From: Methylobacterium sp. WL1 | GTDB taxonomy: Bacteria; Pseudomonadota; Alphaproteobacteria; Rhizobiales; Beijerinckiaceae | Direction of reading: 5' to 3' | DNA length: 64,000 nt | NCBI RefSeq assembly: GCF_008000895.1 | Contig: NZ_CP042823.1 | Span: 124,001-188,000, forward strand | Shown: positions 44,026 to 53,623 of the stretch, one piece after another | Layout of the letters: each line of letters opens with the position of its first letter | How positions within the stretch are numbered: the stretch's first letter is position 1 | Made by a program: the position numbers and the translations under genes | Notes under the pieces: model-generated | The model's input: only the letters and a program-made list of their open reading frames with translations | The model's database searches: none | What the model was told of the DNA's origin: nothing

Positions 44026-45672
44026 ATGACCCAGTGGCGCGGCGAACGAGAGGCGCGCGACGCACGCATCGCGGCGGGGCGCGCCCATGCCGACGGCAAG
44101 GTCGTGCCGGCTGGCTCCGTGGTCGATCTGCTGGAGGCGGTGCTGCGCCCCGGCGACAGGGTCTGCCTGGAGGGCGACAACCAGAAGCAGGCGGATTGCC
44201 TGGCCCGGGGGCTTGCGGCCTGCGACGCGGGCAAGGTCCACGACCTGCACATGGTCCAGTCGGGCATCGTGCTGCCGGAGCATCTCGACGTGTTCGAGAC
44301 CGGCATCGCCAAGCGGCTCGACTACTCGTATTCCGGCCCGCAGGGCGCGCGCATCGCCAAGATGCTCTACGGCGGCCAGATCCAGCTCGGCGCGGTGCAC
44401 ACGTATCTCGAGCTGTTCGCCCGCTACTTCGTGGACCTCACGCCCCACGTCGCGCTGATCGCCGGCGTCTCGGCGGACCGCGACGGCAACCTCTATACCG
44501 GGCCCAACACCGAGGACACGCCCACCGTCGTGGAGGCCACCGCCTTCAAGAACGGCGTCGTCATCGCCCAGGTGAATCAGATCGTCGACAAGGTCCCGCG
44601 GGTCGACATCCCGGGCGACCGAATCGACTTCGTGGTCGAGGCCGACACGCCGTTCTACGTCGAGCCGCTGTTCACCCGCGATCCTGCGGCGATGACCGAG
44701 ACCCAGATCCTGATCGCCATGATGGCGATCAAGGGGATCTATGCGGAATACGGCATCCGAAGGCTCAACCATGGGATCGGCTTCGGCACGGCCGCAATCG
44801 AGCTGCTGCTGCCGACCTACGGTGAGAAGCTGGGCCTGAAGGGGAAGATCTGCACCCATTGGGCGCTCAATCCGCACCCGACGCTGATTCCGGCGATCGA
44901 ATCCGGCTGGGTCCAACAGGTCCACTGCTTCGGCTCGGAAGTCGGCATGGATCGCTACATCCGCGCGCGGCCGGATATCTTCTTCACCGGGGCCGATGGC
45001 TCCCTGCGCTCGAACCGGGCCTTCTGCCAGACCGCCGGCCTCTACGCCTGCGATATGTTCATCGGCGCGACCCTCCAGATCGACCTGATGGGCCATTCGT
45101 CGACGATCACGCAGTCGCGGGTGGCCGGCTTCGGTGGCGCGCCCAACATGGGCTCGGATCCGCATGGCCGCCGCCACCCGTCCGATGCCTGGATGAAGGC
45201 CGGGCGCGAAGGTCAGGTCGTCGGCGATCCGGCGCTGATGCGCGGGCGCAAGCTGGTGGTGCAGCTGGTCGAGACCTTCGGGGAGAAGCTGGTGCCGACC
45301 TTCGTCGAGAAGCTCGACGCCCTGGAGCTGGCCAAAAAGATCGGGCTCGAGCTGGCCCCGGTGATGATCTACGCCGACGACGTCACCCACATCGTCACCG
45401 AGGAGGGCATCGCCAACCTCCTCCTGTGCCGGGACGCCGACGAGCGCGAGCAGGCGATCCGCGGGGTCGCGGGCTACACCGAGGTCGGCCGCGGCCGGGA
45501 CCGGGCCAAGGTCGAGGAGCTGCGCGCCCGCGGGGTGATCCGCCGGCCGGAGGATCTCGGCATCGAGCCCCTCGACGCCGACCGCGCGCTGCTCGCGGCC
45601 AAGTCGATCAAGGATCTCGTGCACTGGTCGGGGGGCCTCTACGAGCCGCCCGCGAAGTTCCGGAACTGGTAG
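44026..45672 (+). CDS. mdcA: Malonate decarboxylase subunit alpha (acetyl-S-ACP:malonate ACP transferase)
   Basis: Exchanges acetyl for malonyl on the acyl carrier protein of biotin-independent malonate decarboxylase; 548 aa, normal. The start MTQWRGEREARDARIAAGRA (44026) follows AAGGGGAACG. Conserved stretches: LLEAVLRPGDRVCLEGDNQK, KVHDLHMVQSGIVLPEHLDV, FVDLTPHVALIAGVSADRDG, GIRRLNHGIGFGTAAIELLL, and VAGFGGAPNMGSDPHGRRHP. It is related to family I CoA transferases. First gene of the rightward operon; in several bacteria mdcB follows, but here a 147-bp repeat-bearing gap leads to mdcC. Confidence 0.96.
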   Translation: MTQWRGEREARDARIAAGRAHADGKVVPAGSVVDLLEAVLRPGDRVCLEGDNQKQADCLARGLAACDAGKVHDLHMVQSGIVLPEHLDVFETGIAKRLDYSYSGPQGARIAKMLYGGQIQLGAVHTYLELFARYFVDLTPHVALIAGVSADRDGNLYTGPNTEDTPTVVEATAFKNGVVIAQVNQIVDKVPRVDIPGDRIDFVVEADTPFYVEPLFTRDPAAMTETQILIAMMAIKGIYAEYGIRRLNHGIGFGTAAIELLLPTYGEKLGLKGKICTHWALNPHPTLIPAIESGWVQQVHCFGSEVGMDRYIRARPDIFFTGADGSLRSNRAFCQTAGLYACDMFIGATLQIDLMGHSSTITQSRVAGFGGAPNMGSDPHGRRHPSDAWMKAGREGQVVGDPALMRGRKLVVQLVETFGEKLVPTFVEKLDALELAKKIGLELAPVMIYADDVTHIVTEEGIANLLLCRDADEREQAIRGVAGYTEVGRGRDRAKVEELRARGVIRRPEDLGIEPLDADRALLAAKSIKDLVHWSGGLYEPPAKFRNW

Positions 45673-45689
45673 GGTCGATCCCGATCTTT

Positions 45690-45797
45690 CCCTCCCCTTG
45701 CGGGGAGGGGTCGCGGGTGGGGGGCGGCGCAGGACCAAGCGGCCCGGTACCCCTCAACCACCCCCACCTTCATATCCTCCCCGCCACGGGGCGGAGA
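45690..45797. repeat. Palindromic repeat in mdcA-mdcC gap
   Basis: CCCTCCCC (45690-45697) pairs with GGGGAGGG (45702-45709). About 70 bases on, a CCTCCCCGCC/GGGCGGAG hairpin mirrors it, and GGTGGGGGG faces CCACCCCCACC between them. The whole looks like the CCCTCCCC-type dispersed intergenic repeat frequent in alphaproteobacteria. Confidence 0.6.
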
Positions 45798-45819
45798 GGC
45801 GCACGCGAGGAACAGTCGG

Positions 45820-46128
45820 ATGGAATCCCTGACCTTCCGCCACACTACCAGAAAGCCGCTGCCCGGCTCGGTCTCGAACGCCATCACGGGCGTGGTGGCG
45901 TCGGGCAACCTGGAGATCCTGCTGGAGCGGGTGCTTCCGCCGGATGCCTGCGAAGTCGCGATCGAGACGCCGATCGCCGGCTACGGCGCGGTCTGGGAGG
46001 CGGTGGTGGCGGATTTCGTCGCACGCGCCCAGCCCGGGGGCCTGCGCATCAGCATCAATGACGGCGGCGCCCGTCCCGACACCGTATCGTTGCGCCTGCT
46101 CCAGGGCGCCCGGCTGATGGAGGCCTGA
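45820..46128 (+). CDS. mdcC: Malonate decarboxylase acyl carrier protein (delta subunit)
   Basis: 102 aa carrier that bears the 2'-(5''-phosphoribosyl)-3'-dephospho-CoA arm. The start MESLTFRHTTRKPLPGSVSN is preceded by AACAGTCGG, a weak ribosome-binding site. ITGVVASGNLEILLERVLPP contains Ser28 in the SGNLEIL context of the modified Ser in MdcC proteins. PIAGYGAVWEAVVADFVARA and LRISINDGGARPDTVSLRLL complete the family. The fold is unrelated to ordinary pantetheine ACPs. mdcD starts two bases after the stop. Confidence 0.94.
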   Translation: MESLTFRHTTRKPLPGSVSNAITGVVASGNLEILLERVLPPDACEVAIETPIAGYGAVWEAVVADFVARAQPGGLRISINDGGARPDTVSLRLLQGARLMEA

Positions 46129-46130
46129 CC

Positions 46131-47060
46131 ATGGCTGGCGCACGTGCCGCGAGCACCGACCCGGACGCCCTGAGCTGGTACGAGGCCACCGCCCGCCAGC
46201 GCGTGGTGGCGCTGGCCGATCCCGGCAGCGTTGAGGAGTTCCTGCCCCCGACCGAGCGGCGCATGAGCCCGCACCTGCCGCTGTTCGACCTGCCGCGGGC
46301 CTTCGACGACGGTATCGTGGTCGGCCGCGCCGCGCTCGACGGCAAGCCGGTGCTCGTCGCCGCCCAGGAGGGCCGGTTCATGGGCGGCGCCTTCGGGGAG
46401 ATCCATGGGGCGAAGCTCGTCGGGCTCCTGCGCGCCGCGCTCACCCTGAAGCCGGCGGCCGTGCTGATCCTGTTCGACACCGGCGGCGTCCGGCTGCAGG
46501 AGGCCAATGCCGGCGAGACCACCATCGCCGAGACCATGCGGGCGATCGTCGACGTCCGGGCTGCCGGCATCCCGGTCATCGGGCTGATCGGCGGCCGCGC
46601 CGGCTGCTACGGCGGCGGCGGCCTGATCGCCGGCACCTGCTCCCGGCTCGCCGTCTCGGAGGGCGGCCGGATCTCGGTCTCGGGCCCCGAGGTGATCGAG
46701 ACCAACAAGGGCGCCGAGGAGTTCGATTCCCGCGACCGGGCCCTGGTCTGGCGGACCATGGGCGGCAAGCACCGGCGGCTGATCGGCGGGGCCGACGCGT
46801 TCTGCGCCGACACCGTATCGGCCTTCCGGCGGGCGGCGCTCGACCTGATCGGTCGGGCGCCGACCTTCGATCTCGCGACGCTGGAGGCCGAGCAGGCCCG
46901 GCTCGAATCCCGGATCGCGCGCTTCGGCGATTGCCGGGACGCCACCGAAATCTGGGCCCGGCTCGGCGTCAACGATCCGGAGGCGGTGCCCGCCATGGAC
47001 ACGCGCGCCTTCGACGAGACCGTATCCCGGGTGGGGGAGGCCGACCATGACGCTCGCTGA
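46131..47060 (+). CDS. mdcD: Malonate decarboxylase subunit beta
   Basis: 309 aa carboxyltransferase-like subunit; with MdcE it decarboxylates malonyl-S-ACP. WYEATARQRVVALADPGSVE, GAFGEIHGAKLVGLLRAALT, LILFDTGGVRLQEANAGETT and LIGGRAGCYGGGGLIAGTCS are the crotonase/carboxyltransferase features, with Gly-rich oxyanion turns. ISVSGPEVIETNKGAEEFDS resembles acetyl-CoA carboxylase beta. The end overlaps the start of mdcE by 14 bases, so the subunits are coupled in synthesis. Confidence 0.95.
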   Translation: MAGARAASTDPDALSWYEATARQRVVALADPGSVEEFLPPTERRMSPHLPLFDLPRAFDDGIVVGRAALDGKPVLVAAQEGRFMGGAFGEIHGAKLVGLLRAALTLKPAAVLILFDTGGVRLQEANAGETTIAETMRAIVDVRAAGIPVIGLIGGRAGCYGGGGLIAGTCSRLAVSEGGRISVSGPEVIETNKGAEEFDSRDRALVWRTMGGKHRRLIGGADAFCADTVSAFRRAALDLIGRAPTFDLATLEAEQARLESRIARFGDCRDATEIWARLGVNDPEAVPAMDTRAFDETVSRVGEADHDAR

Positions 47061-47763
47061 GATCCTGGCCGGGCTCTTTCCGCAGGGCCATTCCGTCACT
47101 GTGCGCGACGGCCTCGTGACCGGCAGCGGCCCGTTCGCGGGGGAAACGATCCACGTCGTCGGAATCGACGGCGATACGCCGCTCGGGGTCGATGGCGCGC
47201 TGGTCCTGTCGCGGGCCGTGCTCGATGTCGTGCGGGCCGGCGACAAGGCGCCGATCCTGGTGGTGGTCGATTCCGACAGCCAGCGCATGAGCCGGCGCGA
47301 CGAGTTGCTGGGGCTCAACGAGTGCCTGGCCCATCTCGCCAAGGCTCTGCTGCTCGCCGACCGCTCCGGCCACCCGACCATCGGGCTGATCTACGGCCAC
47401 TCCGCCGCCGGCGCGTTCATCGCCACCGCGCTGGCGACCCGGGTGCTCGCCGCGCTGCCGGGCGCCAACCCGAGCGTGATGGATCTACCCTCCGTGGCGA
47501 AGGTGACCAAGCTCCCGCTGGACAAGCTTCAGGAGATGGCGAAGTCGACCCCGGTCTTCGCCCCGGGGCTCGACAACATGGTGGCCGCCGGCGCGGTCCA
47601 CGTGGTGCTCGATCCGGCCCGGCCGCTCGACGCCCAGATCCGCGACCTGATCGCCACCCAGACACCCGGCGACAATCGCGACCGCCTCGGCGCGGAACGC
47701 GGCGGTCGGCCGGTGGCGCAGGAGATCGCGGAGGCGGTGATCGCGCAGGCCCGGCGCGGGTAG
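47047..47763 (+). CDS. mdcE: Malonate decarboxylase subunit gamma
   Basis: 238 aa second carboxyltransferase-like subunit, partner of MdcD. VVGIDGDTPLGVDGALVLSR, ILVVVDSDSQRMSRRDELLG, IGLIYGHSAAGAFIATALAT and VMDLPSVAKVTKLPLDKLQE are typical. FAPGLDNMVAAGAVHVVLDP is the C-terminal signature. It overlaps mdcD by 14 bases. After its stop a 270-bp gap with a dispersed repeat precedes mdcG. Confidence 0.95.
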   Translation: MTLAEILAGLFPQGHSVTVRDGLVTGSGPFAGETIHVVGIDGDTPLGVDGALVLSRAVLDVVRAGDKAPILVVVDSDSQRMSRRDELLGLNECLAHLAKALLLADRSGHPTIGLIYGHSAAGAFIATALATRVLAALPGANPSVMDLPSVAKVTKLPLDKLQEMAKSTPVFAPGLDNMVAAGAVHVVLDPARPLDAQIRDLIATQTPGDNRDRLGAERGGRPVAQEIAEAVIAQARRG

Positions 47764-47828
47764 CGCGAGGCCGAGTGAACGCGGTGGGATGCTTACGTGC
47801 CGATCGGGCGTAGCAGAATAAACCGCCT

Positions 47829-47942
47829 CGTCTTTCCGGGGCGCTGCAGGCGAGCCCGGAACCCAGATCCGCCGACGACGCCAGATCTTGATCGGTTCGC
47901 GTCTATGGATCCCGGGCTCCGCTGCGCGGCCCCAAGATGACG
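47829..47942. repeat. Dispersed palindromic repeat in mdcE-mdcG gap
   Basis: The left arm CGTCTTTCCGGGGCGCTGCA continues to CGAGCCCGGAACCCAGAT. The right arm TCTATGGATCCCGGGCTCCG continues to CTGCGCGGCCCCAAGATGACG. These are imperfect reverse complements separated by about 35 bases. This is the well-known form of Rhizobiales intergenic repeat (arms CGTCATCCCGGGGC and its complement). Confidence 0.75.
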
Positions 47943-48033
47943 AAGTGGCTGCTCCGCCGTTCGTCACGTTTCAGGGGTGGGCGGACATCGGGTCTCCGAC
48001 ACGTTCACCTGAGACCTCAAAACGAGGTCGAGG

Positions 48034-48729
48034 ATGGCACAGATCCACAGAGCGCACATCGAACCCCGCCCGCCTCGCATTTTCACCCGGCAGGACCTCG
48101 TCCGCGTCGATCCCGAAGCCTGGTCATCCTGGCTCGGCACCCGCGCCGACCTCGCCGGTGTGCCGCACCTCGCTGTCTGGGTCGGGGCGGGGCGTCCGCT
48201 GATCGTCCGCCGCCGGGTCCCGGGGGAGGGCGCTGAGACGGTCCCCCTCGGGCTGCCGCTGCCGCCCGCCGACGGCAAGCGCCGGATCGGCCTTGCCCTG
48301 CCGGCCGAACGCCTGACCCGCCTGGACAGCCCGAGCCTCGCCGAGGTGGCTCCCCATGCGCCTCCCGCCTGGCACGGGACCATCGCGGCCGTGGTGGCGC
48401 TCGGCGACCGTTACGGCGTGACACCGCGGCCGTTCGGTGGTCTCCTGTGGCAGGCGGTCACCGGCTTGACGTATCTGAGTCCCGCCTCCGACCTCGACCT
48501 GCTCTGGCCCTGCCCGGGGCCGGTACCGGCCGGCCTGCTCGACCGGCTCGCTGCCATCGCGGACATCGCCCCGATGCGTCTCGACGGCGAGATCCTGCTG
48601 CCGGACGGGACCGGCCTGCACTGGCGCGAGTTGCGCGACGCGCCCGAGGGCGGCACCGTGCTGGCCAAGGGCCTCGACGGGCTCGCCATGTGGCCTGTCG
48701 CCCCCCTGCGCTCCCGGGAGACCGCATGA
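48034..48729 (+). CDS. mdcG: Malonate decarboxylase holo-ACP synthase (phosphoribosyl-dephospho-CoA transferase)
   Basis: Attaches the prosthetic group to MdcC, using triphosphoribosyl-dephospho-CoA; 231 aa nucleotidyltransferase-fold protein. The key segment is TYLSPASDLDLLWPC, with the catalytic Asp153 and Asp155 of the S-D-x-D motif. PRPFGGLLWQAVTGL just before it and LDGEILLPDGTGLHWRELRD after it match the family. The N-terminal IEPRPPRIFTRQDLVRVDPE and WLGTRADLAGVPHLAVWVGA are typical. Its donor substrate is made by MdcB, absent here. The stop overlaps mdcH as ATGA. Confidence 0.93.
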   Translation: MAQIHRAHIEPRPPRIFTRQDLVRVDPEAWSSWLGTRADLAGVPHLAVWVGAGRPLIVRRRVPGEGAETVPLGLPLPPADGKRRIGLALPAERLTRLDSPSLAEVAPHAPPAWHGTIAAVVALGDRYGVTPRPFGGLLWQAVTGLTYLSPASDLDLLWPCPGPVPAGLLDRLAAIADIAPMRLDGEILLPDGTGLHWRELRDAPEGGTVLAKGLDGLAMWPVAPLRSRETA

Positions 48730-49646
48730 GTGTCGCGATCCTGCTCTCCGGCCAGGGCGGCCAGCATCCGGGGATGTTCGACCTCACCGCCGGCCATCCC
48801 GCGGCGCAGGCCGTCTTCGCTGCCGCCGCGCCGCTGCTGGGCGGCACCGACCCGCGCGACCTCGCCCGCAGCGGCGGCGACGCGCTCCACGGCAACCGGA
48901 CGGGCCAGATCCTGTGCTGCGTCGCCGCGCTCGCCGCCTGGCGCGGGCTGGCTTTGTCCGGCCGCGCCATCGTGGCCGGCTACAGCATCGGTGATCTCGC
49001 CGCCTGGGGCCTCGCCGGTCGGATCTCCGACGCCGACGTCCTGGCGCTGGCCGCCCGGCGCGCAGAGGCCATGGATTCCGCCTCCGGGGAGGGGTTCGGG
49101 CTCGCCGGGATCCGGGGCCTCGGGCTCGACGCACTCGAGGCCCTGGCCGGGCGTCACGCATGCCACCTCGCCATCCGCAACGCCTCGGACAGCGGCGTCG
49201 TGGGGGGGCGATGCGATGCGCTCGAAGTCCTGTGCCGGGACGCCATCGGGGCCGGCGCGCAGCGGGCGGTGGTGCTGCCGGTTCACACGCCCTCGCACAC
49301 GCCGCTGCTGGCCGAGGCCAGCGATGCGTTCCGCGGCGCACTCGATGCCGTCACCCTGCACCGCCCGCAGGCCGGTGCCCCGCGCCTCGTCAGCGGGCTC
49401 GACGGGGCGACGATGTTCCGGCCCGAGGACGGCCTCGACAAGCTGGCACGCCAGATCTCCCATACCATCGACTGGGCAGCCTGCCTCGAAGCCGCCCGGG
49501 AATACGGCGCCGACCGGGTCATCGAACTCGGCCCCGGCCGCGCGCTGGCCACGATGGCGCGGTCGGCCCTGCCTGACGCCCGGGTCCACGCGCTGGAGGA
49601 ATTCCGGTCCCTTGGTGGCGTCACCGCCTGGCTGACCCAACCCTAG
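48726..49646 (+). CDS. mdcH: Malonate decarboxylase subunit epsilon (malonyl-CoA:ACP transacylase)
   Basis: Loads malonyl from malonyl-CoA onto the carrier to start the cycle; 306 aa, FabD-like. Start at 48726 overlaps the mdcG stop. AILLSGQGGQHPGMFDL is the FabD opening. The nucleophile elbow is AGYSIGDLAAWGLAG with Ser87 (GYSIG in place of GHSLG, as usual for MdcH). VLPVHTPSHTPLLAEASDAF carries the catalytic His. VIELGPGRALATMARSA is the C-terminal signature. Last gene of the mdc operon. Confidence 0.94.
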   Translation: MSVAILLSGQGGQHPGMFDLTAGHPAAQAVFAAAAPLLGGTDPRDLARSGGDALHGNRTGQILCCVAALAAWRGLALSGRAIVAGYSIGDLAAWGLAGRISDADVLALAARRAEAMDSASGEGFGLAGIRGLGLDALEALAGRHACHLAIRNASDSGVVGGRCDALEVLCRDAIGAGAQRAVVLPVHTPSHTPLLAEASDAFRGALDAVTLHRPQAGAPRLVSGLDGATMFRPEDGLDKLARQISHTIDWAACLEAAREYGADRVIELGPGRALATMARSALPDARVHALEEFRSLGGVTAWLTQP

Positions 49647-49663
49647 GGCGAAGTGGCTTACCC

Positions 49664-49698
49664 GCGAAGAATTCGGCCGCCCATGCGCACTTCTTCGC
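49664..49698. terminator. Inverted repeat after mdcH
   Basis: GCGAAGAA (49664-49671) and TTCTTCGC (49691-49698) form a perfect 8-bp stem with a 19-base loop, 18 bases past the mdcH stop. AT-rich arms and no T run make it a weak terminator candidate. Confidence 0.4.
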
Positions 49699-49768
49699 AT
49701 ACACTGAGTCATGTGGCTGGCCGACGCGCCAGCCCACGAAGACTATGCGCAGTGTGGCCTCACCTTGA

Positions 49769-50806
<1,038 letters not shown>

Positions 50807-50877
50807 GGCGCAGCGAGCCTCGTCACCGACTGCGTTCCCGCCCATAACACGCGCGTCAACCGCGTGAGAGGCGCGCC

Positions 50878-52359
50878 GTGAAAACCTACCAGCTCTACAT
50901 CGACGGCCAGGACGTCGATCCGATTGACGGCTCGTGGTTCGAGTCCGTCGACCCCTACCGGGGCGAGTCTTGGGCCCGCATACCCCGCGCGTCCAAAGCC
51001 GACGTCGACAAGGCGGTGGCGGCGGCAAAGCGCGCCATGTGGGAGGGGCCCTGGGCCACCATGACCGCCTCGGCCCGGGGCAAGGTCCTGCGCCGGATCG
51101 GCGATCTCGTAGAGCGCGATGCGAAGGCGCTCGCCGAGGTCGAGGTCCGCGACAACGGCAAGCTGTTCGCCGAGATGTACGGGCAGACCCGCTACCAGCC
51201 CGAATGGTGGTGGTATTACGCGGGCCTCGCCGACAAGGTCGAAGGCGCCCAGGTGCCGATCGACAAACCCGAGACGTTCGCGTTCACCCGGCACGAGCCG
51301 GTGGGCGTCGTCGGGGCGCTCACCGCCTGGAACTCGCCACTGCTGTTCGTCGCCTGGAAATGCGCACCGGCGCTCGCGGCCGGCTGCGCCGTCGTGGTCA
51401 AGCCGTCTGAATTCGCCTCCGCGAGCACGCTGGAATTCGCCCGGCTGACTAAGGAGGCCGGGCTCCCGGACGGGATGTTCAACGTCGTCACCGGCTACGG
51501 CGGCGAGGCCGGCAGCGCCATCGTCGAGCACCCGGATGTCGCCAAGATCACCTTCACCGGCTCAGATATCACCGGCGCGAAGGTCTACGAGGCGGCCGCG
51601 CGCCAGATCAAGCGGGTCTCCCTCGAACTCGGCGGCAAATCGCCCAACATCGTCTTCGCCGATGCCGACCTTAAAGCCGCGGCTGCCGGGGCGATCTCGG
51701 GCATCTTCGCTGCCACTGGACAGACCTGCATCGCCGGCTCGCGGTTGCTCGTTCAGAACAGCATCCGCGAGGCATTCGTCGAGCGACTGGTGGATCTTGC
51801 CCGCACCGCCCGGCTCGGCGATCCCATGCAGCCAGACACCAACATCGGGCCGATTACCACGCCGCCCCAGTATGCGAAGGTGCTGGATTACATCGCGCTC
51901 GCCAAGAGCGAGGGTGCGCGCTGCGTGTTCGGCGGCAACCCGGCCTCCGGTCCCGGCGTGATCGGTGGTCAGTTCGTCGAGCCGACGATCTTCACGGGCG
52001 TCACCAACGACATGCGCATCGCACAGGAGGAGGTGTTCGGCCCGGTCCTGTCGATCATTGGCTTCGAGGACGAGGCCGAGGCGCTGCGCCTCGGCAACGA
52101 CGTGATCTACGGATTGGCGGCTGGCGTCTGGACACAGGATATCGGCCGTGCCCTGCGCATGTCGAAGGGCCTGCGCGCCGGAACTGTCTGGGTGAACACC
52201 TACCGCGCCGTCAGCTACATGATGCCATTCGGCGGCATGAAGCGCTCCGGCATCGGCCGCGAAAGCGGCATCGAGTCCATCCGCGAGTACCTGGAGACCA
52301 AGAGCGTCTGGATCTCGACGAGCCGCAACGCGCCAGAAAATCCGTTCGTCATGCGGTAG
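50878..52359 (+). CDS. Aldehyde dehydrogenase family protein
   Basis: 493 aa NAD(P)-dependent enzyme. Start is GTG at 50878 with GAGAGGCG upstream. ALTAWNSPLLFVAWKCAPAL replaces the more usual PWNFP by [45 protein letters not shown] (general-base Glu) and GIFAATGQTCIAGSRLLVQN (catalytic Cys) are intact, as are EEVFGPVLSIIGFEDE and PFGGMKRSGIGRESGIESIR. The W-rich segment QPEWWWYYAGLADKVEG is typical of a subgroup acting on bulkier or hydroxylated aldehydes. The substrate cannot be assigned. Confidence 0.92.
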   Translation: MKTYQLYIDGQDVDPIDGSWFESVDPYRGESWARIPRASKADVDKAVAAAKRAMWEGPWATMTASARGKVLRRIGDLVERDAKALAEVEVRDNGKLFAEMYGQTRYQPEWWWYYAGLADKVEGAQVPIDKPETFAFTRHEPVGVVGALTAWNSPLLFVAWKCAPALAAGCAVVVKPSEFASASTLEFARLTKEAGLPDGMFNVVTGYGGEAGSAIVEHPDVAKITFTGSDITGAKVYEAAARQIKRVSLELGGKSPNIVFADADLKAAAAGAISGIFAATGQTCIAGSRLLVQNSIREAFVERLVDLARTARLGDPMQPDTNIGPITTPPQYAKVLDYIALAKSEGARCVFGGNPASGPGVIGGQFVEPTIFTGVTNDMRIAQEEVFGPVLSIIGFEDEAEALRLGNDVIYGLAAGVWTQDIGRALRMSKGLRAGTVWVNTYRAVSYMMPFGGMKRSGIGRESGIESIREYLETKSVWISTSRNAPENPFVMR

Positions 52360-52360
52360 G

Positions 52361-52408
52361 GGCAAAGCCGCGCCGGGCGACATCATCCCCGGCGCGGCAG
52401 GTCCTGTT
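52361..52408. terminator. Bidirectional terminator between ALDH and sugar-binding protein genes
   Basis: GCCGCGCCGGG (52367-52377) and CCCGGCGCGGC (52388-52398) form a perfect 11-bp stem with a 10-base loop. Leftward it is followed by TTTGCCCC, and rightward by AGGTCCTGTTT. It lies between convergent stops. Confidence 0.75.
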
Positions 52409-52428
52409 TCAGCGCGCTGGCAAATTTC

Positions 52429-53388
52429 CTATTTCGAAAAGTGCGTGGTCGACATCCGGTCCGTCACGAGCTCGAACGGAACCCAGTCATATTGCTGCAC
52501 GGGCTCGTGCCGGACCAGCTTGAGGGCGTCGTCCACCGCCTTGCGCGCCTGTAGGCCGGCGTCCTGATAGACGGTCACGGCCATACGCTTGTGCTGCATC
52601 GCCCGTAGGCCGTCGGGTGTCGCATCGACGCCGCCGATCAGGATTCGATCCGTGGGGATCCCGGCTGCGTCCACCGCGTCGGCGGCTCCAATCGCCATCT
52701 CGTCGTTGTTGGCGACGATGGCATCGGGCGCCGTCCCGTTCGCCAGCCATCCGGCCACGAGCGCTGCGGCGTTCTTGCGGTCCCAATCCGCGGCGCCTTC
52801 GGCGACGATGCTGATCCCCGGAAAGGCCGCGGCGACTTCCCTGACGCCCTGCGTGCGGAGTGCGGAAGCTGTATGGCTCGGCGGACCCTGGATGATCGCG
52901 ACGCGACCTTTGCCGTCCAGCATCTGGGCGAGCTTTCTCATCTGCAACCGTCCGGCGACGAGATCATTGGACAGGACGAACGCCACGCGCCCGGCAAACC
53001 AATCCTCCCGGGGGCCGTTATTGGCGTAGACAAGGGGGATGTCGGCGTCCTGGGCCAAGCGCGTGATCGTCGCGTTCGTCGTCGTATCGGCAGGCAGGAC
53101 CACGAGGGCATCGACCTTGGCGGAGATGAATTGCCGGACCTGCTCGACCTGCTTCTCACCCTCGCCCTGAGGCGCGTAGGCGAAGCGCACGGAGAGATCC
53201 GGCAGGCTCTTGGCATAGCTTTGGATGCCGTCCCGTAGGAGCGCGGTGAACCCGCTCGGCTCAGCCATCGCCACGCCGATTGCGGCCGACGCGGCCGGTG
53301 TCGGCAGGCTCGCCAAGACGACCATGAACGCCGCCGGCCACCAGCCCCGCACCCGTTCGAATCCAAAGGCCAGATCGCCAGCGGACAT
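52429..53388 (-). CDS. Periplasmic sugar-binding protein (RbsB/PBP1 type), no transporter genes adjacent
   Basis: About 319 aa. The exact start is uncertain: ATGs at 53454, 53388 and 53325 are in frame. I chose 53388, giving a signal peptide ending WWPAAFMVVLASLPTPAASA before AIGVAMAEPSGFTALLRDG. The mature protein is a type I periplasmic-binding fold of the ribose/xylose group: QVEQVRQFISAKVDALVVLP, ITRLAQDADIPLVYANNGPR, GRVAIIQGPPSHTASALRTQ, DAIVANNDEMAIGAADAVDA and ILIGGVDATPDGLRAMQHKR. No permease or ATPase gene lies near. The gene upstream on the same strand is a chemoreceptor, suggesting a taxis-only binding protein. Confidence 0.85.
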   Translation of the reverse strand: MSAGDLAFGFERVRGWWPAAFMVVLASLPTPAASAAIGVAMAEPSGFTALLRDGIQSYAKSLPDLSVRFAYAPQGEGEKQVEQVRQFISAKVDALVVLPADTTTNATITRLAQDADIPLVYANNGPREDWFAGRVAFVLSNDLVAGRLQMRKLAQMLDGKGRVAIIQGPPSHTASALRTQGVREVAAAFPGISIVAEGAADWDRKNAAALVAGWLANGTAPDAIVANNDEMAIGAADAVDAAGIPTDRILIGGVDATPDGLRAMQHKRMAVTVYQDAGLQARKAVDDALKLVRHEPVQQYDWVPFELVTDRMSTTHFSK

Positions 53389-53623
53389 CCGAAGAACCGC
53401 CGGCACGCCACCGAGTATTCGGGAGATGGGCCATCCGCAGAGCGTTCCGATCATGGTCCTTGCACCTGCCTGGAGCGCGCGCCGCCCAGATCCGCTCCGG
53501 TCCGGCATCAGCGCGCGAAGAATCGACGGGTTCGAGGCGACGCCGACGGCGCCGCGATCGAGCCGGCGGTATCGATGGTGTACCGGCTTGGCAGAGTGTC
53601 GCCGGCCCAATGGGACCGTCACG

